Shown in pieces: positions 11,699 through 24,092 of a stretch of 64,000 nt of DNA. The notes below the pieces were generated by a model. The model saw only the letters and a program-made list of their open reading frames with translations, was not told where the DNA came from and did no database searches. The stretch is from Nelumbo lutea (Eukaryota > Streptophyta > Magnoliopsida > Proteales > Nelumbonaceae): positions 15,810,934-15,874,933 of the forward strand of contig JAKGHH010000003.1 in assembly GCA_022828595.1 (NCBI GenBank). Direction: 5' to 3'. Numbering within the stretch: position 1 is the stretch's first letter; each line of letters begins with the position of its first letter. The translations under genes and the position numbers were made by a program.

Positions 11699-13258
11699 TT
11701 AGCTCACGTCCGAAGAATCTGAAGCACGTGCAGAGAGAGAGCGGGTGAGCGTGCCAAAAGCTCGTTGCGCATGGGCAGACTCAAGATCCATCACCTTGGC
11801 GGCCTCGGCCTGAAACCTGGAAATTGATGTGAAGGACTCAGACCTGTGACGCCTTCTTGTCTCAAAGCTTGCCCTCTCAGACATTCTGAGCGCATCGCCT
11901 GCAACATCCACTGCTTTTTGACTCCTGCATCCGAACAGCATGCCATGCCCATGAGCCCCCCGTCTTTGCTCCTCTTTGGCCATCAAGGTCTTGGGCTTTG
12001 TTGACGTAGGAATCATCCCGTCGGGGTTCGTAAGAGTTGGTGGTGCTGGCACCAACGCCACCGAGAAATTGGCAGCACCGGCGGTGGCGGTGACAACGCC
12101 CCGGTCAACGCTTGCTTCGCTTGGCTCGTAACATGTTGTGGGTGTAACACAGCTTGACATGGTATCTGACGCCTGCCGTATGAGGTATGGGTTGGCATTG
12201 CTCGAAAGGTTCTCGATCTCAAACAAGTCCGAACTCGCATCACTCTCCATATCGTCGTACAGTCCACGGCTGCCGGAATTTGCAGTGGTCTCCTGGGCTC
12301 TGGGAATGGCATCCCAAGTTAACATGGGTAACCTTCTCCCCAGGTTCAAATTTACATCCCCTCCTTTTTCCATGATAGGGGACCCGAACACCTCCAGAGA
12401 TTTTCTGGGCTTCTCTTTCTTCTCCTTCTCTTCTTCAAACTGCCTTTTTACGGTCAGGTTTCCCACCCCGGGATTAAAAACTGGGAACGAGAAACACTGT
12501 TCCCCCGTTAACCCACTACCCACCTTATCACAGGCCATATCCTCTTTGAACCGTGTTTGCTTAATTCCAACCAAATCGAATGGATCACGATCGATTTTGA
12601 TGGGTTGTTTTGTGAGGATCCCTCTGCTATGAAGCCCTTCAAAATGAGGATGGTTCTTGGAATTCCTTGAGTTATTCTTGTTCCCCCCGAGGTCTTCATC
12701 AATTTCCACCGACTTCTTATCAGAGCACGCGCAATTACAACCGAGGCCCACGAAAAATCTTTTACCAGGTATCTTGTTTGTTCTGCTTGGAGATAGGTCT
12801 CTCAAACGACTTGGCAGTAATGCGCTACGGCTGTTCCAACTTGCTTCCGAGCATGAACTCGGAGTTCCCAGTTTAAGCTTGGATCTCATGGCGCTTACAT
12901 CAACTGGGTTGTGCCGCTCGTCTTTCCTAGGTAGGTGCTCCCTGGGACTTCTGTCGACAATTCTCGGCTTCTCCTCGTCCATTCCACCGTTGAAGTATTT
13001 TTCTGCGCTGAAGACACCAATTTCACTATCTTCTGTCTTTTTTCTTCCGAAAGCTACCTGGTGGAGAGGTTCTTGGGAGTCGGTGAAGGCCGCAGCTGGG
13101 TTCCGGGCTGATTCAGTCAGTTCTTGTATGAAGGTCTGTTTGGCACTTCTGAGGTAAGAAGAGAACGAAGCATCGCGGGGATTGGTATTGTTATCTTCGT
13201 TGGATATGGTTCTGGGGAGGGTGGTATTGCAAGTTGATGTTAATGCAAATGTAGCCAT
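11699..13258 (-). CDS. PKS1: Phytochrome kinase substrate 1-like protein (PKS family)
   Basis: This is a 519-residue single-exon protein. It carries the PKS signature blocks in the right order: DSEIGVFSAEKYFNG (residues 77-91), a Ser-rich SEASWNSRSALL block (137-148), FFVGLGCNCACSD (168-180), PRKSLEVFGSPI (284-295), ESDASSDLFEIE (338-349) and YEPSEASVDRGVVTA (377-391). PKS proteins are plasma-membrane-associated regulators. They bind phytochromes A/B and the phototropin-NPH3 module, and act in phototropism, leaf flattening and hypocotyl growth. There is no signal peptide or membrane span. The Cys cluster GCNCAC is the probable S-acylation site that anchors the family to membranes. The long Ser/Arg-rich C-terminus (ending SARASDSSDVS) is more variable. 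The ATG at 13256-13258 opens the longest frame and matches the family's N-terminal layout. Arabidopsis PKS1 is about 440 aa, so this protein is somewhat long. Which paralogue (PKS1, 2 or 4) it matches is less certain than the family. Confidence 0.9.
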   Translation of the reverse strand: MATFALTSTCNTTLPRTISNEDNNTNPRDASFSSYLRSAKQTFIQELTESARNPAAAFTDSQEPLHQVAFGRKKTEDSEIGVFSAEKYFNGGMDEEKPRIVDRSPREHLPRKDERHNPVDVSAMRSKLKLGTPSSCSEASWNSRSALLPSRLRDLSPSRTNKIPGKRFFVGLGCNCACSDKKSVEIDEDLGGNKNNSRNSKNHPHFEGLHSRGILTKQPIKIDRDPFDLVGIKQTRFKEDMACDKVGSGLTGEQCFSFPVFNPGVGNLTVKRQFEEEKEKKEKPRKSLEVFGSPIMEKGGDVNLNLGRRLPMLTWDAIPRAQETTANSGSRGLYDDMESDASSDLFEIENLSSNANPYLIRQASDTMSSCVTPTTCYEPSEASVDRGVVTATAGAANFSVALVPAPPTLTNPDGMIPTSTKPKTLMAKEEQRRGAHGHGMLFGCRSQKAVDVAGDALRMSERASFETRRRHRSESFTSISRFQAEAAKVMDLESAHAQRAFGTLTRSLSARASDSSDVS

Positions 13259-14591
13259 GGCGTTTTTAGCAAAACCTTTTCTGATTTATAAACAAAGAAA
13301 AAAAGAGGAAAAGGACTTCGGAGAAAAAGCATACTTTGCAAGATGCTTCGCTTGAAGGGCTCCGTAAATACCACATATATCATAAGAAGCCTAAGACGGT
13401 GATAGGCTCTGGTACGATCAGTAGGTGGCTTCAGTTCAATGGAGAGAGAACGGTAAAAAAGAGAAAAGATACCCAAGAAAGGCGCAACTTTGAATCTGGA
13501 GCTGTTATGGTGGCAATGGTACATAAAGGCCGAAGCTTGAAATTGGAGAGGTCTTATTTCCATTTGGGGAGGATCAGGAGAGGATGGAGTGGGTAGAAAA
13601 GCAATTTTTCGCTTTGGGAGGTTAAACATGGGCCCATCATGCTGGTGATTCGTTTGACTCTTACCTTTACAAAATGCACGTAACTTCTCAGCTTCTCTAA
13701 CTTTCACTGTTATTTGACCAGAAGAATTTCCTTTCCTTGCCAATCTATGTGTGGAGCAGATCCCAATTCAATGGGCACCCCGTGTTAGATTAAATCTGAC
13801 GTGGAATCTAGACTCAACTGCTACAGATGGGGATATCAGCCCCCCCCCCTCCGATCCAATATTACTAGGGATTGGGATTTCATGCTTGGAGCATTCTCTA
13901 CCAGGAAAATCTGGTCGACCAAAATCGGGTTTTACAGAAGTCCCTGATCGTAGCCCCTTATATTACTGCATTTACATTTATATTGAATTTGGAGAAAAGT
14001 TATTTTTGTTCAGTAAATACCCAAGTCAGATTGCTAGAAGCGAGCTAATTAAACATACGCACTTGGTACATAATTACATTACTTTAGAAGATGGGGGCCA
14101 TTAAATGGTCATTCCAGTTCCTGAATCCTGAGTGAGGTTGCAGCCTGCCAGGGGCTCTAGCTAGAGCCTAGAGGCCTCCGCCCGACTCATATAGATCCAT
14201 TGTGTGTCAGACCCAAGAATCGGGATATGCTCCTTATACATTGCAATCTCACACCGATCTCACGGGCGCATCTCCAATGAATAATAACACATAGGGGAAA
14301 GAGCAGATTGGGTCTCCCTTATGTGAGCCTTGTAGTCCTATTGGGCCATAAACCACCAGCAAAATGTTCCCCCCCCCTCCAAGTTAAGGTTTAAAATCTG
14401 GTCCTAAGCTTAACGGTTGTCTCTAATGGATTAGCAATTCATCCATATGAATGAATCAATAGTAGACCAGTCCATAATGTCATCACTATAATAAAATTTT
14501 CAAAAAAAAAAAATGAAGAACTTGGTGATGATGAGTCAATGATTCAACTGTCAGGATTGATTAGATCAGTGTTCAAGCCAATAGTTTTTTT
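13259..14591. other. Upstream region of the PKS1-like gene, and intergenic
   Basis: The first few hundred bases should hold the 5'UTR and promoter of the minus-strand PKS1-like gene, but I cannot place a convincing TATA box. Further right there is a C11 run (about 13841-13851) and a block at about 14225-14290 similar in wording to the inverted repeat at 24567. No gene recognised. Confidence 0.4.
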
Positions 14592-15001
14592 GGGAAAATT
14601 TTCGATTAATACCCTATACTTTGAGCCTACTGCCATTTTGGTCCCGATTAGTATTCATACTTTTAAAACGTGATAATCCAGTACCTATCGTTTTCCATTC
14701 AAGAAAGTTGGGGTCATGTTTGAATGGACATTCTGGTGACCCTAACTTTCTTGAATAGAAAAGGCAAGGATTTGAGATTGTTAATTTTTTGTCAATGTTT
14801 AGATGGTTAAAGAAAATTAAATGACACTCAGGGTATTTATGTCTTTTTCAAATATTACTTAATGGCTGGTTAACAGCTAGTTAACAGCAGATACTATATT
14901 GTCATGTTTTAAAAGTTCAGAAACTGAATTATCACATTTTAAAGTTCAGGGACCAAAATGGTAGTAGGCCCAAAATACAGGGTACCAATCGGGAATTTTT
15001 C
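14592..15001. mobile_element. Foldback MITE with about 52-bp terminal inverted repeats
   Basis: The left end (GAAAATTTTCGATTAATACC, then TATACTTTGAGCCTACTGCC, then ATTTTGGTCCC) is matched by the reverse complement of the right end (GAAAAATTCCCGATTGGTAC, then TGTATTTTGGGCCTACTACC, then ATTTTGGTCCC). There are roughly nine mismatches over about 52 bases. Target duplication is obscured by flanking T runs. Long TIRs suggest a Mutator-like MITE. Non-coding. Confidence 0.7.
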
Positions 15002-17289
15002 TTTTTTTTTTAATTGTAAAATGGCAAATTAGAAATTGACCCAAACCACAAGCTGGTATTGTGACTAGATCACCAACCGGCTGAATTGAAAATGGACCGA
15101 AAACACTGGTTTTGTAGACCTCAATTGTGGCTGATTGAACAACGCATTTAGATTTAGGCTCCTTTATTGCGGCATGGTTTCTCTTCATATATGCATGGAT
15201 AACTGGATAAGGAGATTTTGCTCCTTATAGATGAAATTGTATTGGACGATTGGATGGATAAATAATAACTATGGGTTACTTACAGAAATCCTTTAAAAAA
15301 AGCAAGGGATATTCAAACATTTACTACACATGTTTTAAAATAGGAAGTTAGGAGTGAGTCAAATGATGGATCATAAAAAAGTTGCTTTATATTGTGGGGC
15401 AATTTACATTTCTAAGTCATTAAAGTTTGAGATACTTGCACATGCACTTTAAAGTCCTCATGGATACTTACGACTTACCTGCTGAAAACAACTTTTACCT
15501 ACTTATTATGTACACATTAAAACGTTATTAGGTGTTTGACAACATGGTTTATTTTGTTTTTTGAGAATCAAAATGGCTTTTAGTTTACCAAACCGCAATA
15601 ATAACTTTTTAATTTCCACTTCTGCTCTTAAAGGGAAACAATGTCTTATTTTCTGAAGAACCAAACAAGTACAGCTTAAAAGATCTTACAGTGGACAATT
15701 AACGTGATTCACGGCCTTCCATGTATTGTTATGGCCCCATCCAGATGTCATTTGTTCTAATTCCAGGTGTGGCTACAGCAAATATACATCAAAGGCCGTT
15801 AGCTAAAACCACGTCGTAGCAAAAGTAGATTTATAAATGTTGCAGGTGAACCAATTAGCTATACAGCATATACCGGTGCATAGCTTAGCTAGTTAAACAA
15901 GCGCCTACTTGGTCAAAAAGGAAAACCACTCAAATAGAATAGGGTGGCCCAAATTAGTTAGAAATTTGTTGTTGATTTCCTTTAGAAGATGGTTAAATTT
16001 ACAGGCCAACTTACTCGTGTACAGTTCATATGGTTGAGCTTGAGTATCGCTTTCCAGATGCTGTAGACTGTAGTGGAATTAATCCAGTAACAGTTTCCAT
16101 TTTGTTTTCCATAGAGTGAGGCGGATTGCCAATTGGGTCTGGGCAGAGTTGGGTTTGATGAGAAAACGAAAGGGGATTAATGGGGATAAAGGGCGGTACA
16201 GCTGTTGTAGATTCGAAATCAAAAGTTTTAAGGGATATCGCTTTTGTGATTGATTAGCAATAAAAGAAGGATTAGGCCGTAGTGAGGGCAGCTTCTTCCC
16301 TTTATGCATTGATCAACACAGCCCAGCAAACTGAAGCAGTTGCAAGTAATGTCGAACCTTTAATGGATAGTGTGCGATAAACAACTGGAGATAGCTGCAG
16401 TGAGATGATAAGACTGGGATGATATGTGACAGTGGTTCATGCACGGTCACTACAGGTACCGGAGGATTTAAGCTTAATGTTGAGGCCAGATATGTGGGTT
16501 GGATGATTTGAGCATGAGAACATCATAAGGTAGGTCTCATAAATGAGACTATTAGAGTATTTAGGCACTTTGATTTTACTTACAATAAGTACTTTTTATT
16601 AGTTAAAAAAAGTGTTGGAATCACACATTACGTGATAATTAAATACTTATTCATGTTTGGTTAAAAAAATCAGGAATAAGTGCTTTTTTTTTTTTAAAGA
16701 ATCACCTAAGAGTTGTTTTTTTTTTTAAGAACTTCTTAGAGAAGTGTTTATTCGACTATTATAGGCCGATTCAGTCCTTAAATATTTTGCTAATTCCCAT
16801 TATACCCCCACGGGGAGACAACCCTTCTTTCATTCGAATAGAAGAAGACAGAGGAGCGGGGCGGCACACCATTCTCCTTGGTGACCAGCAACCACCGACA
16901 GGGTGAAGAAAACGGCGGGCGATGAAGTCGGTTTGATATTTTTCACCATTATATCCCTTTTAATGTTGATTTGAATTGGTTTTGGGAAGGCTTTTAATGC
17001 CTGAAACTTGCTTGTGTTTTTTTTTTTTTTGTTCCTAGATTTGTTTTGAGAGGTGTTTAACGGCAAAAACCACTATGCAGACGTCAACGATCGAAGGTTA
17101 GATCGCCCAAACGAACACCTTCCATGATTGTTGTTATGTTTTTGTCTCTTTCGATGAGTATTTGGCCGAAATCAATATTTATGAGCATTTTTTGTGCATT
17201 GCTTGTGTGACGATTCCTATGGATAAGTAGGATTTTGTTGGGCATTTTTTTTGTTGAAGATCATGCTAAAAAATGCCGAAATATGTGAT
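15002..17289. other. Intergenic, no gene recognised
   Basis: Mixed AT-rich sequence with MITE-like fragments (for example about 16540-16700, containing ATAAGTGC words that recur near 18830-18930). A GC-richer patch at 16800-16960 has no coding pattern I recognise. Confidence 0.4.
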
Positions 17290-17880
17290 TACAGATTTTT
17301 TTTTCATGATTTTTAATATAAATAATTGGTTAAATGTTAGCATTTTTTCTTTATTTGTGATTGCATTTTCATATAATCCGAATTGAGGAATACTTGTGAT
17401 TTTTTTTTTGTGATCAATCCGAATTTTCATATTTTTTTATGATTAGTATGAAAATAAATTATAATCTTAATTTTTTTTTTTAATTTCTCAGTGCATATTT
17501 GTGATGTTTTTATATTTTGTTGTGATTAATAAACGTTATCCTATTTTATTTTTTACATTCTCATTGCATATTGGCGATGTTTTTATATCTTTTTGAATAA
17601 CCCAAAATTAAAAAAATTGTTATATTATTAATATGAATAATAAATGTTATATATATATATATATATTTGAATAATCTGAATTTTCATTAATTGTTTTGTT
17701 ATTAATATGTATTTTTTACTTTATCCTATTTTATTTATTTTTAAATTCTCATTGCACATTTGTGATATTTTTTTTTATCTTTTTGAATAATAAAAAATTT
17801 CAGTAATTGTTTTATTATTAATATGAATAATAAATGTTATCCTATTTTATTTTCAAATCCTCATTGCTATTTTGTTATTA
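17290..17880. repeat. AT-rich degenerate tandem repeat (about 4-5 copies)
   Basis: Phrases such as TTCTCATTGCA, TTTGTGATGTTTTTAT, TTATTAATATGAATAATAAA and GTTATCCTATTTTATT recur in the same order roughly every 100-130 bases. The spacing varies because of AT microsatellite expansion (for example about 17650-17666). It looks like a decayed minisatellite. It is followed by an ATT trinucleotide run at about 17938-17963. Confidence 0.6.
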
Positions 17881-18025
17881 TTGTTATAATTATAATTATA
17901 TAATTACTATTACATTAATAATTATAACTTGTAGCTTATTATTATTATTATTATTATTATTATTTCTTTTTGGGTCCATTTGTTACTCAACAGGTGGGCC
18001 CACATGGGTTCTCTTATGTCACGAT

Positions 18026-18719
<694 letters not shown>

Positions 18720-18727
18720 GTCACGAT

Positions 18728-19096
18728 GTGGTGATGCTGTGAGTTTCCTTGAAATGCATAATATAATATGTGAAAAACATTATTTATATGTATAGGTTAA
18801 ATGAGTGTTAAAATTATTATTTATGCTAAAATAAGCACTTATGAGAAAAATAGCTTATCAAACATCATCAACCTACAAATGGGTCACCAAACAACATTAA
18901 TTATTAAAATAAATGACTTAAAATAAGCACTTATACAATAAATATTTATTTATCAAACCACTTAATCACCAACATAACCTTAGTGGTGGATCAATCCAAT
19001 TAATCCTTATTCGTCCTAAAAATGCAAATGATTGTCGGGTGAGAGAAAGTAATTAAAAAGAATACAAAATAAAAACAAAAAACAAAATAAAGATGT

Positions 19097-19128
<32 letters not shown>

Positions 19129-19439
19129 TATTAAGTCAGGAATAGAAACTTGTGCCCACCCCGAAATTTCTGGCGTAGATTTCGGTGGTCTAACTGAACT
19201 CTGATATCTGATATTGAATTTGATTTATAGGTGCTGGTCACATGGTTAAAGGCAGAGTTTCTTTTCCGTGGTGCCCACTACGGGCCATGTGGGGTGAAGT
19301 CATGGAGCTCTCTCTACAGGAGGGTTGCGGTAACATCAAGCCATACCTACAGAGAGTAATGTAATCAGGTTGTAAATGCCTTAGCTAACTACGCATGTGA
19401 CTAGCTAGTTGGCCGTCGACTAAAGTCGGGTTTCCAGCC
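18728..19439. other. Intergenic, no gene recognised
   Basis: About 18800-18960 contains two direct copies of TAAAATAAGCACTTAT, about 90 bases apart, each followed by a TTATCAAAC word. This suggests MITE remnants. A TA run occurs at about 19097-19122. No coding signal. Confidence 0.4.
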
Positions 19440-19990
19440 TAATTTGAATCACAATAGGCTCTATGAGATAACGTAAAACATGCATTGCAGTGTCAAGAGT
19501 GAAGATGCCGATGGCGGGGGCAACTCATGAACCGATTCAGGATGTGGATTGGTTTAGTAAGCTCTGGTCTTGTGGTGGTAAGTTCTACCGCTCAATCCAC
19601 AAGACGCCTGTACTGATCTGGGTGGACCACTAGAGACCCGGAATCGAGTTGAAGCTGAAGTTGCTGTAGCATCGAAAATGCCATTAGGTTTACAGCCTGA
19701 CATAACGGCATCTTTAAGGATGTCAAGTGTATATATTTGCACTGGCATAGAAATATGCCAGAAGAAACTGCACAGGAAATTTCAATACTCAGAAAATAGT
19801 GCAAATGGCCAAAAGCTCCTTAATGGGAAAGCATGATCTCAGATAATCCTTCGGTTTCCAAAAGCTTATTTTCAAACTAAACCTAAAATACTACAATGCT
19901 ATTTATCATTTCCAGCAACGATAAGATCATCAATATAGGCCAAAACTACCAAATAAAGAAGCTGATTGGAATGAAGTGAACAAGGTATTA
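19440..19990 (-). mobile_element. Degenerate Copia reverse-transcriptase fragment
   Basis: The minus strand reads, in order and with frame breaks: LVVLAYIDDLIVAGND (RT active-site YxDD block), LHYFLSIEIS, GIFLCQCKYTLDILKDA-like words, QLQLDSGS, VHPDQYRRLV and RFMSCPRHRHLHS. This is the usual order of the Copia RT palm/connection region leading to the RNase H. Several stops and frameshifts and no identifiable LTRs make this an old fragment, distinct from the element at 45013. Confidence 0.8.
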
Positions 19991-20027
19991 TTAACAGGGG
20001 ATTGTGTGACTTGAACTTGCCTAGACC

Positions 20028-20430
20028 AATTGAGTCTCAATTTTAATTCAGTTAAATAGATTTTATTTGCAATACCAAATCCTAATAACATTAATTTAAT
20101 GCCCATTTAAATTTAAAAACAATTACATCATTAAAATTTTAAAATTAATTGATAAAAAAATTAAAATTCACAGACAAATAATTCACCTACAAATTTTGCT
20201 TGGATTGGACTTTAACTTTGCCCAAACAAATTGAGTCTTGAATTTAGAGGAATAGATACCATTTACTTTTTGCAATTTAAAAAATCTTAATTATATTGTT
20301 TTAAAATCAATTAGACTTAAAAATAATTACATAAATAAAATTTCAAAATTAACTATTAAAAGTTTAAATTTCATAGGCAAGTAAATAACCTAATATATTA
20401 CTTGCATTGGATAAAATTGAGTAGACTTTG
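20028..20430. repeat. Two-copy diverged tandem duplication, about 201-bp period
   Basis: AATTGAGTCT at 20028 recurs at 20229. The following sequence (AATAGAT, TTTGCAAT, AATTACAT, AAAATTTTAAAATTAA-like, AATTCACCTA/AATAACCTA and GCTTGGATTGGA/GCATTGGATAAA) continues in parallel through both copies. The sequence is AT-rich and non-coding. Confidence 0.6.
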
Positions 20431-21062
20431 CAGCTAGGCCCCAAATTTGCAAATTAATTGAGAATGCCATAAGGTTCTTTCTAGGTTTTGCCTTTTGGCA
20501 TCTACTTCAATTTCTCTGAATGTGTTATATATTATCAATTATATTATGCTACTATATATATTATATTATATATGAAAAAATAGTTACAAAATATATAACC
20601 TAATATCTATATGATAAATGACTAAAGACATAAAGGATTGAAACTTGTTTGATAGGCTGTAGTCATAAAGGATAGAAATCTGACTAAGTTGATTTTTTTT
20701 TTTTTATAAATTCTTGTAAAAGTCCTGATATATTTATGTTTTAATTTTTAAAGCACCATCCCCACCCCAAACCCGATCAATGGTCAGAAAAAACCACCCT
20801 AACCAGGGTGTGGCTCTAGCGGGGGTGCGTCAGAGTGCCATCCTTACTAGCAATATGATGGGAGGACAAACTCAAAATTTGTCAAACCATACCTTGATAA
20901 GAGATTAATAAAATACTATACTTCTAAATCCTCCAGACAAAGAGGCAGGAGAAATTTTCAACAAACTAGATGAATTATCTATATCTAAATCTCAATCTCT
21001 AGAAAAATCGCTTAAAACATGGTGAATGAGAGATATATGGGAACACATTTGTGAATAGGAGA
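20431..21062. other. Intergenic, no gene recognised
   Basis: AT-rich with TATA-type simple sequence at about 20525-20575. No gene, RNA or defined element seen. Confidence 0.4.
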
Positions 21063-21581
21063 TGTTTAGGCTTGGTTTTGAAAGAGTGCAAATTCAAATA
21101 TATAAATTGCAAATACAAGTTTAGAAATGCCTATACAAAGTTTTGCATTGAAAATACAAACCTGGCCTGTGAACAAAGCCCGGCATGTACTCAACTTTGA
21201 GACAGCTTTTAGGCTCTGTTTGGAAAGAGTACAAATACAAAAATGCAAATTTGGTTTAGTTTTGTAATGATAAATTTGTACTCTTTCCTAATGATTTTTA
21301 ATTGTGATAGGTACAAGCATGAATCCTATGATTGAAATGTACCTTTTTAATATTGATCAACTTTGAGTGCAAAGCTTGCATCTATTTTTTGGATGCAAAC
21401 TTTGCTCTCATTTTGAATGCAAATATGTAGTGAACCGACATTTGCACTCTACCCAAATGGAGCCTCAGTGTGGAAGGAGTACAGATAGATATGTAAAGTG
21501 TAAAACTTTGTAAATTCTATTATTTTTTATGCATTTGTACCATACATATGTATTTAATTTGTACTCCTTCCAAACTAAGCC
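21063..21581. mobile_element. Cluster of PIF/Harbinger-type MITEs
   Basis: Several copies of the end AGGCT(C/T)(T/G)(G/A)TTTGG followed by A-rich AGAGT(A/G)CAAAT occur in both orientations. Left-facing ends lie at about 21068 and 21212. Right-facing ends lie at about 21442-21466 and 21560-21581. A clean inner unit spans about 21463-21581, from CCTCAGTGTGGAAGGAGTAC to the reverse complement of GGCTTAGTTTGGAAGGAGTA. The family also appears at 57171-57282 and about 39044-39220. Confidence 0.65.
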
Positions 21582-22300
21582 TTAGGATGCGTTTGGTTGC
21601 AGTGCAAATTTGTTTGCACTAGTACTAGTACAAATGCATGGGGATGCAAATGTAAAAAATGCAAAGTCTTGGTTAATTTTGTTTTGAATTTTACTTTATT
21701 CTGCTTCATGTCTTAATTTACTTCATTTTTATTGCAATTAAACAAAATAAGCTAAATTTTGAAACAAAATTAGATTAGAATTTACACTCAAATCATTCAC
21801 ACCGCCATGATTTTACATCAATACAATGTAAACACAGCCTCAGGGATTTTAAAGAATACAAAACCTCAAAATGTGGATGTTTCAATCGTATTGGTTTTCT
21901 CTTACAAAAAAAAAAAATCGTATTGGTTTTTTGAAACAAAATTTTCATATAACACATCTGAACGGGTTAATAGTCAAATAAGAGGCTTTAAGGTTGCACC
22001 AAACGATCTGAAACATCTTAAAAGTCATCTTTTCAGATTTCAGGCATCCATTCAATGCAAACAAATACCCACCTAGACATGATGCATGCTAAAGTGCGTT
22101 GGAATTTGTTTGCTATTTATTAGTGGGATCTATTGCTGGACTCCCAATAGGAATACACCAACACAGACCACGTATTTTATTTTTTATGGCATTTGAACTT
22201 ACACACTCAAAGGTGAGTAGGTGAGTAACCAGCAGATCCGGAGTGATATTAAGCCTTTTTAATGCAAGAACATTGGGTGTTTATTTTAGGGAAAGTTACT
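21582..22300. other. Intergenic, no gene recognised
   Basis: Further MITE-like text (GCGTTTGGTTGCAGTGCAAA at about 21592) and AT-rich sequence. The open frame at 21807-22076 has no recognisable similarity. Confidence 0.4.
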
Positions 22301-22596
22301 GGGTCGTTTGTTTCGCGGGAATAGGCCAATAGGAGTCTTGAATTAATAACTTATTCTAATTCCATCCGATTGGTTGGGTGGATTCTAAATTCAAAATCCC
22401 ATTTTCACTTGTGATGGAATGGCATCCCCCCCCCGGAGGGAATGGCCAATTCCTTGGGAATGAAATTCCATTTCAACTGAATCTAATTTTGATTCCAATT
22501 CTTTTTTGAACCAAATAAGTTATGGGATAATCCATTCTTATTCCAATTCCAAGAGATTTTAATTCCAATTCTGATTCTGATTGAGAACCATAGAGA
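22301..22596. mobile_element. Second copy of the MITE family seen at 5341-5630
   Basis: It shares ordered words with the 5341 element: GGAATGGC, CCCGGAGGGAATGG, TTGGGAATGAAAT, TTATGGGATAAT and TTCCAATTC. Ends are approximate (left about GGGTCGTTTGTTTCG). The right TIR has decayed. Confidence 0.5.
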
Positions 22597-22636
22597 TCAC
22601 GATATATTCAATTCTCAAAATACACTTTATTTCTTA

Positions 22637-22767
22637 GGCTATATTTGGTTTGAAGGAATAAAGTAGGAAAATGAAAGAAAAAGGTAGTAAAACCATTACA
22701 AACTTTGTTTAAATTTTCCTACCTTTCTCTTCCTTTCCTTACCTTTTCCTTCAAACCAAATATAACC
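22637..22767. mobile_element. MITE, 131 bp, TTA target duplication
   Basis: The left end GGCTATATTTGGTTTGAAGG is matched by the reverse-complemented right end GGTTATATTTGGTTTGAAGG (one mismatch in 20). TTA flanks both sides (22634-22636 and 22768-22770). PIF/Harbinger-type by target site. Confidence 0.82.
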
Positions 22768-23633
22768 TTAAAGTCTTGCTATGCTACTGAAAAGATACGG
22801 TAACTAACAAAATCATAACCAATAAAAGGGTATTTTTGTTTAAGCTTATATGGATTTTGATTGGTTAACGTATTTTGATTTGGTTAACATGTTTTGGATA
22901 TTGCCATATTTCGTATCATTGAACAACCAATTTGTAGGCCGATCCTGAAAATGCAACGATGGTCCCTTGCAAGTGCTATCTTTTCCTCTAGACCGCCTAA
23001 GTCTTAAATGCAACTCTTTGCACCCTTTAGAATTTAATTAGGTATATATATATATAGAGATGACATGTCATGGTTTGAACCATTCGACCTGACCACTGAC
23101 CAGTCAAATGGTGACCTGCAACCCAGAGGCAAAAGCGGTTCAGCCTCTGGGTTAGTTTTTAAAACATTGCTTTTAGGTTTAATCAATTTAATTTTAGTTT
23201 GTTTTTCTCATATTAAATACATGCTTATATTTTTTAGGCAGTGTTTTGCATTGTTTTCAACCCGCTGTTGACCTTACTGGTTGAATTGTTTGAACTATTA
23301 CTTAATCAGGATTTTGGGTCTGGTTTAAATAAAACCTGGAGTGAGGTAAAAAACTATTGACTTGGTCGAAGATCGTTCAACCCTAACAGTTAGACTGTTG
23401 ATTTATTCAACCCAGTGACTGGGTTATGGGTTGCATACTAAATGTGTATGCAAATTTCGGGAGGCCATAACTTTGCATTTTGATGTTTGATTAGGTGATT
23501 TTTTTGATAACTTTTGAGATTTATGTGTCCTAAGGTGTGATATGTGCCTTTCCTTGCTATTTTTGCAAAAAAAATCTTTTTTTGTCATCAAATTACAAAT
23601 TTTAATATTTTTTACAAATAAATAATTTAAAAC
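22768..23633. other. Intergenic, repeat-like
   Basis: No gene. At about 23067-23170 there is a block ending TTTTTAAAACATTGC. A similar block recurs at about 24265-24365 (ending CTTTTAAAACACTGC) on the far side of the hAT element, and another related block lies near 57590-57810 (ending TTTTTAAAACATTG). Together they suggest an old dispersed repeat family. Confidence 0.45.
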
Positions 23634-24092
23634 TAAGGGTGAGCAAAAAAATTGAACTGAACTGGCTAGAAAAACTGAACTAAAAAATCAGTTAATCGAA
23701 CCGGTTGGTTTGGTTTCAATTAACCAATATAGAAAACCGACAGTTAACCGAACCGACTGGTATACATATATTTTTATATATATTTATGTATATTATATAT
23801 ATTATATATATTTTTATATATTATAAATTAATAAATATGCATTGTATATAAATATATATTTATAATATATGCTATATTATTTATTATTTAAAATATAATT
23901 TTATATATTTATTTTTTATTATATATTTTTATTAATATATATTGTAAAAGTTAAAAAACCAAAAATCGACGAGCTGAACCGGTCAACCAGTTAATTGATT
24001 GGATTCGGTTTGGTTTTGGTTATTGGTTTTCCAAAAACCAGTAGTACTAGTTCAATTACAAAAAAAGCCTAACTGAACCGTGAACACCCCTA
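23634..24092. mobile_element. Non-autonomous hAT-type element, 459 bp, AT-rich core
   Basis: The left end is TAAGGGTGAGC and the reverse-complemented right end is TAGGGGTGTTCACGG. An 8-bp duplication TTTAAAAC flanks both sides (23626-23633 and 24093-24100). Subterminal inverted words (AACCGGTT, GAACCGGTCAACC) and a TATA-rich centre (about 23765-23940) follow. No coding capacity. Confidence 0.78.

Noticed and set aside
12138..13157. Long plus-strand frames (12138-12632, 12657-13157)
   Set aside because: They lie antisense to the PKS1-like coding sequence, which has clear family motifs. The plus frames show none.
13240..13743. Minus-strand 167-codon frame upstream of the PKS1-like gene
   Set aside because: It overlaps the PKS1 start in another frame, has no recognisable domain, and lies in the presumed 5'UTR/promoter.
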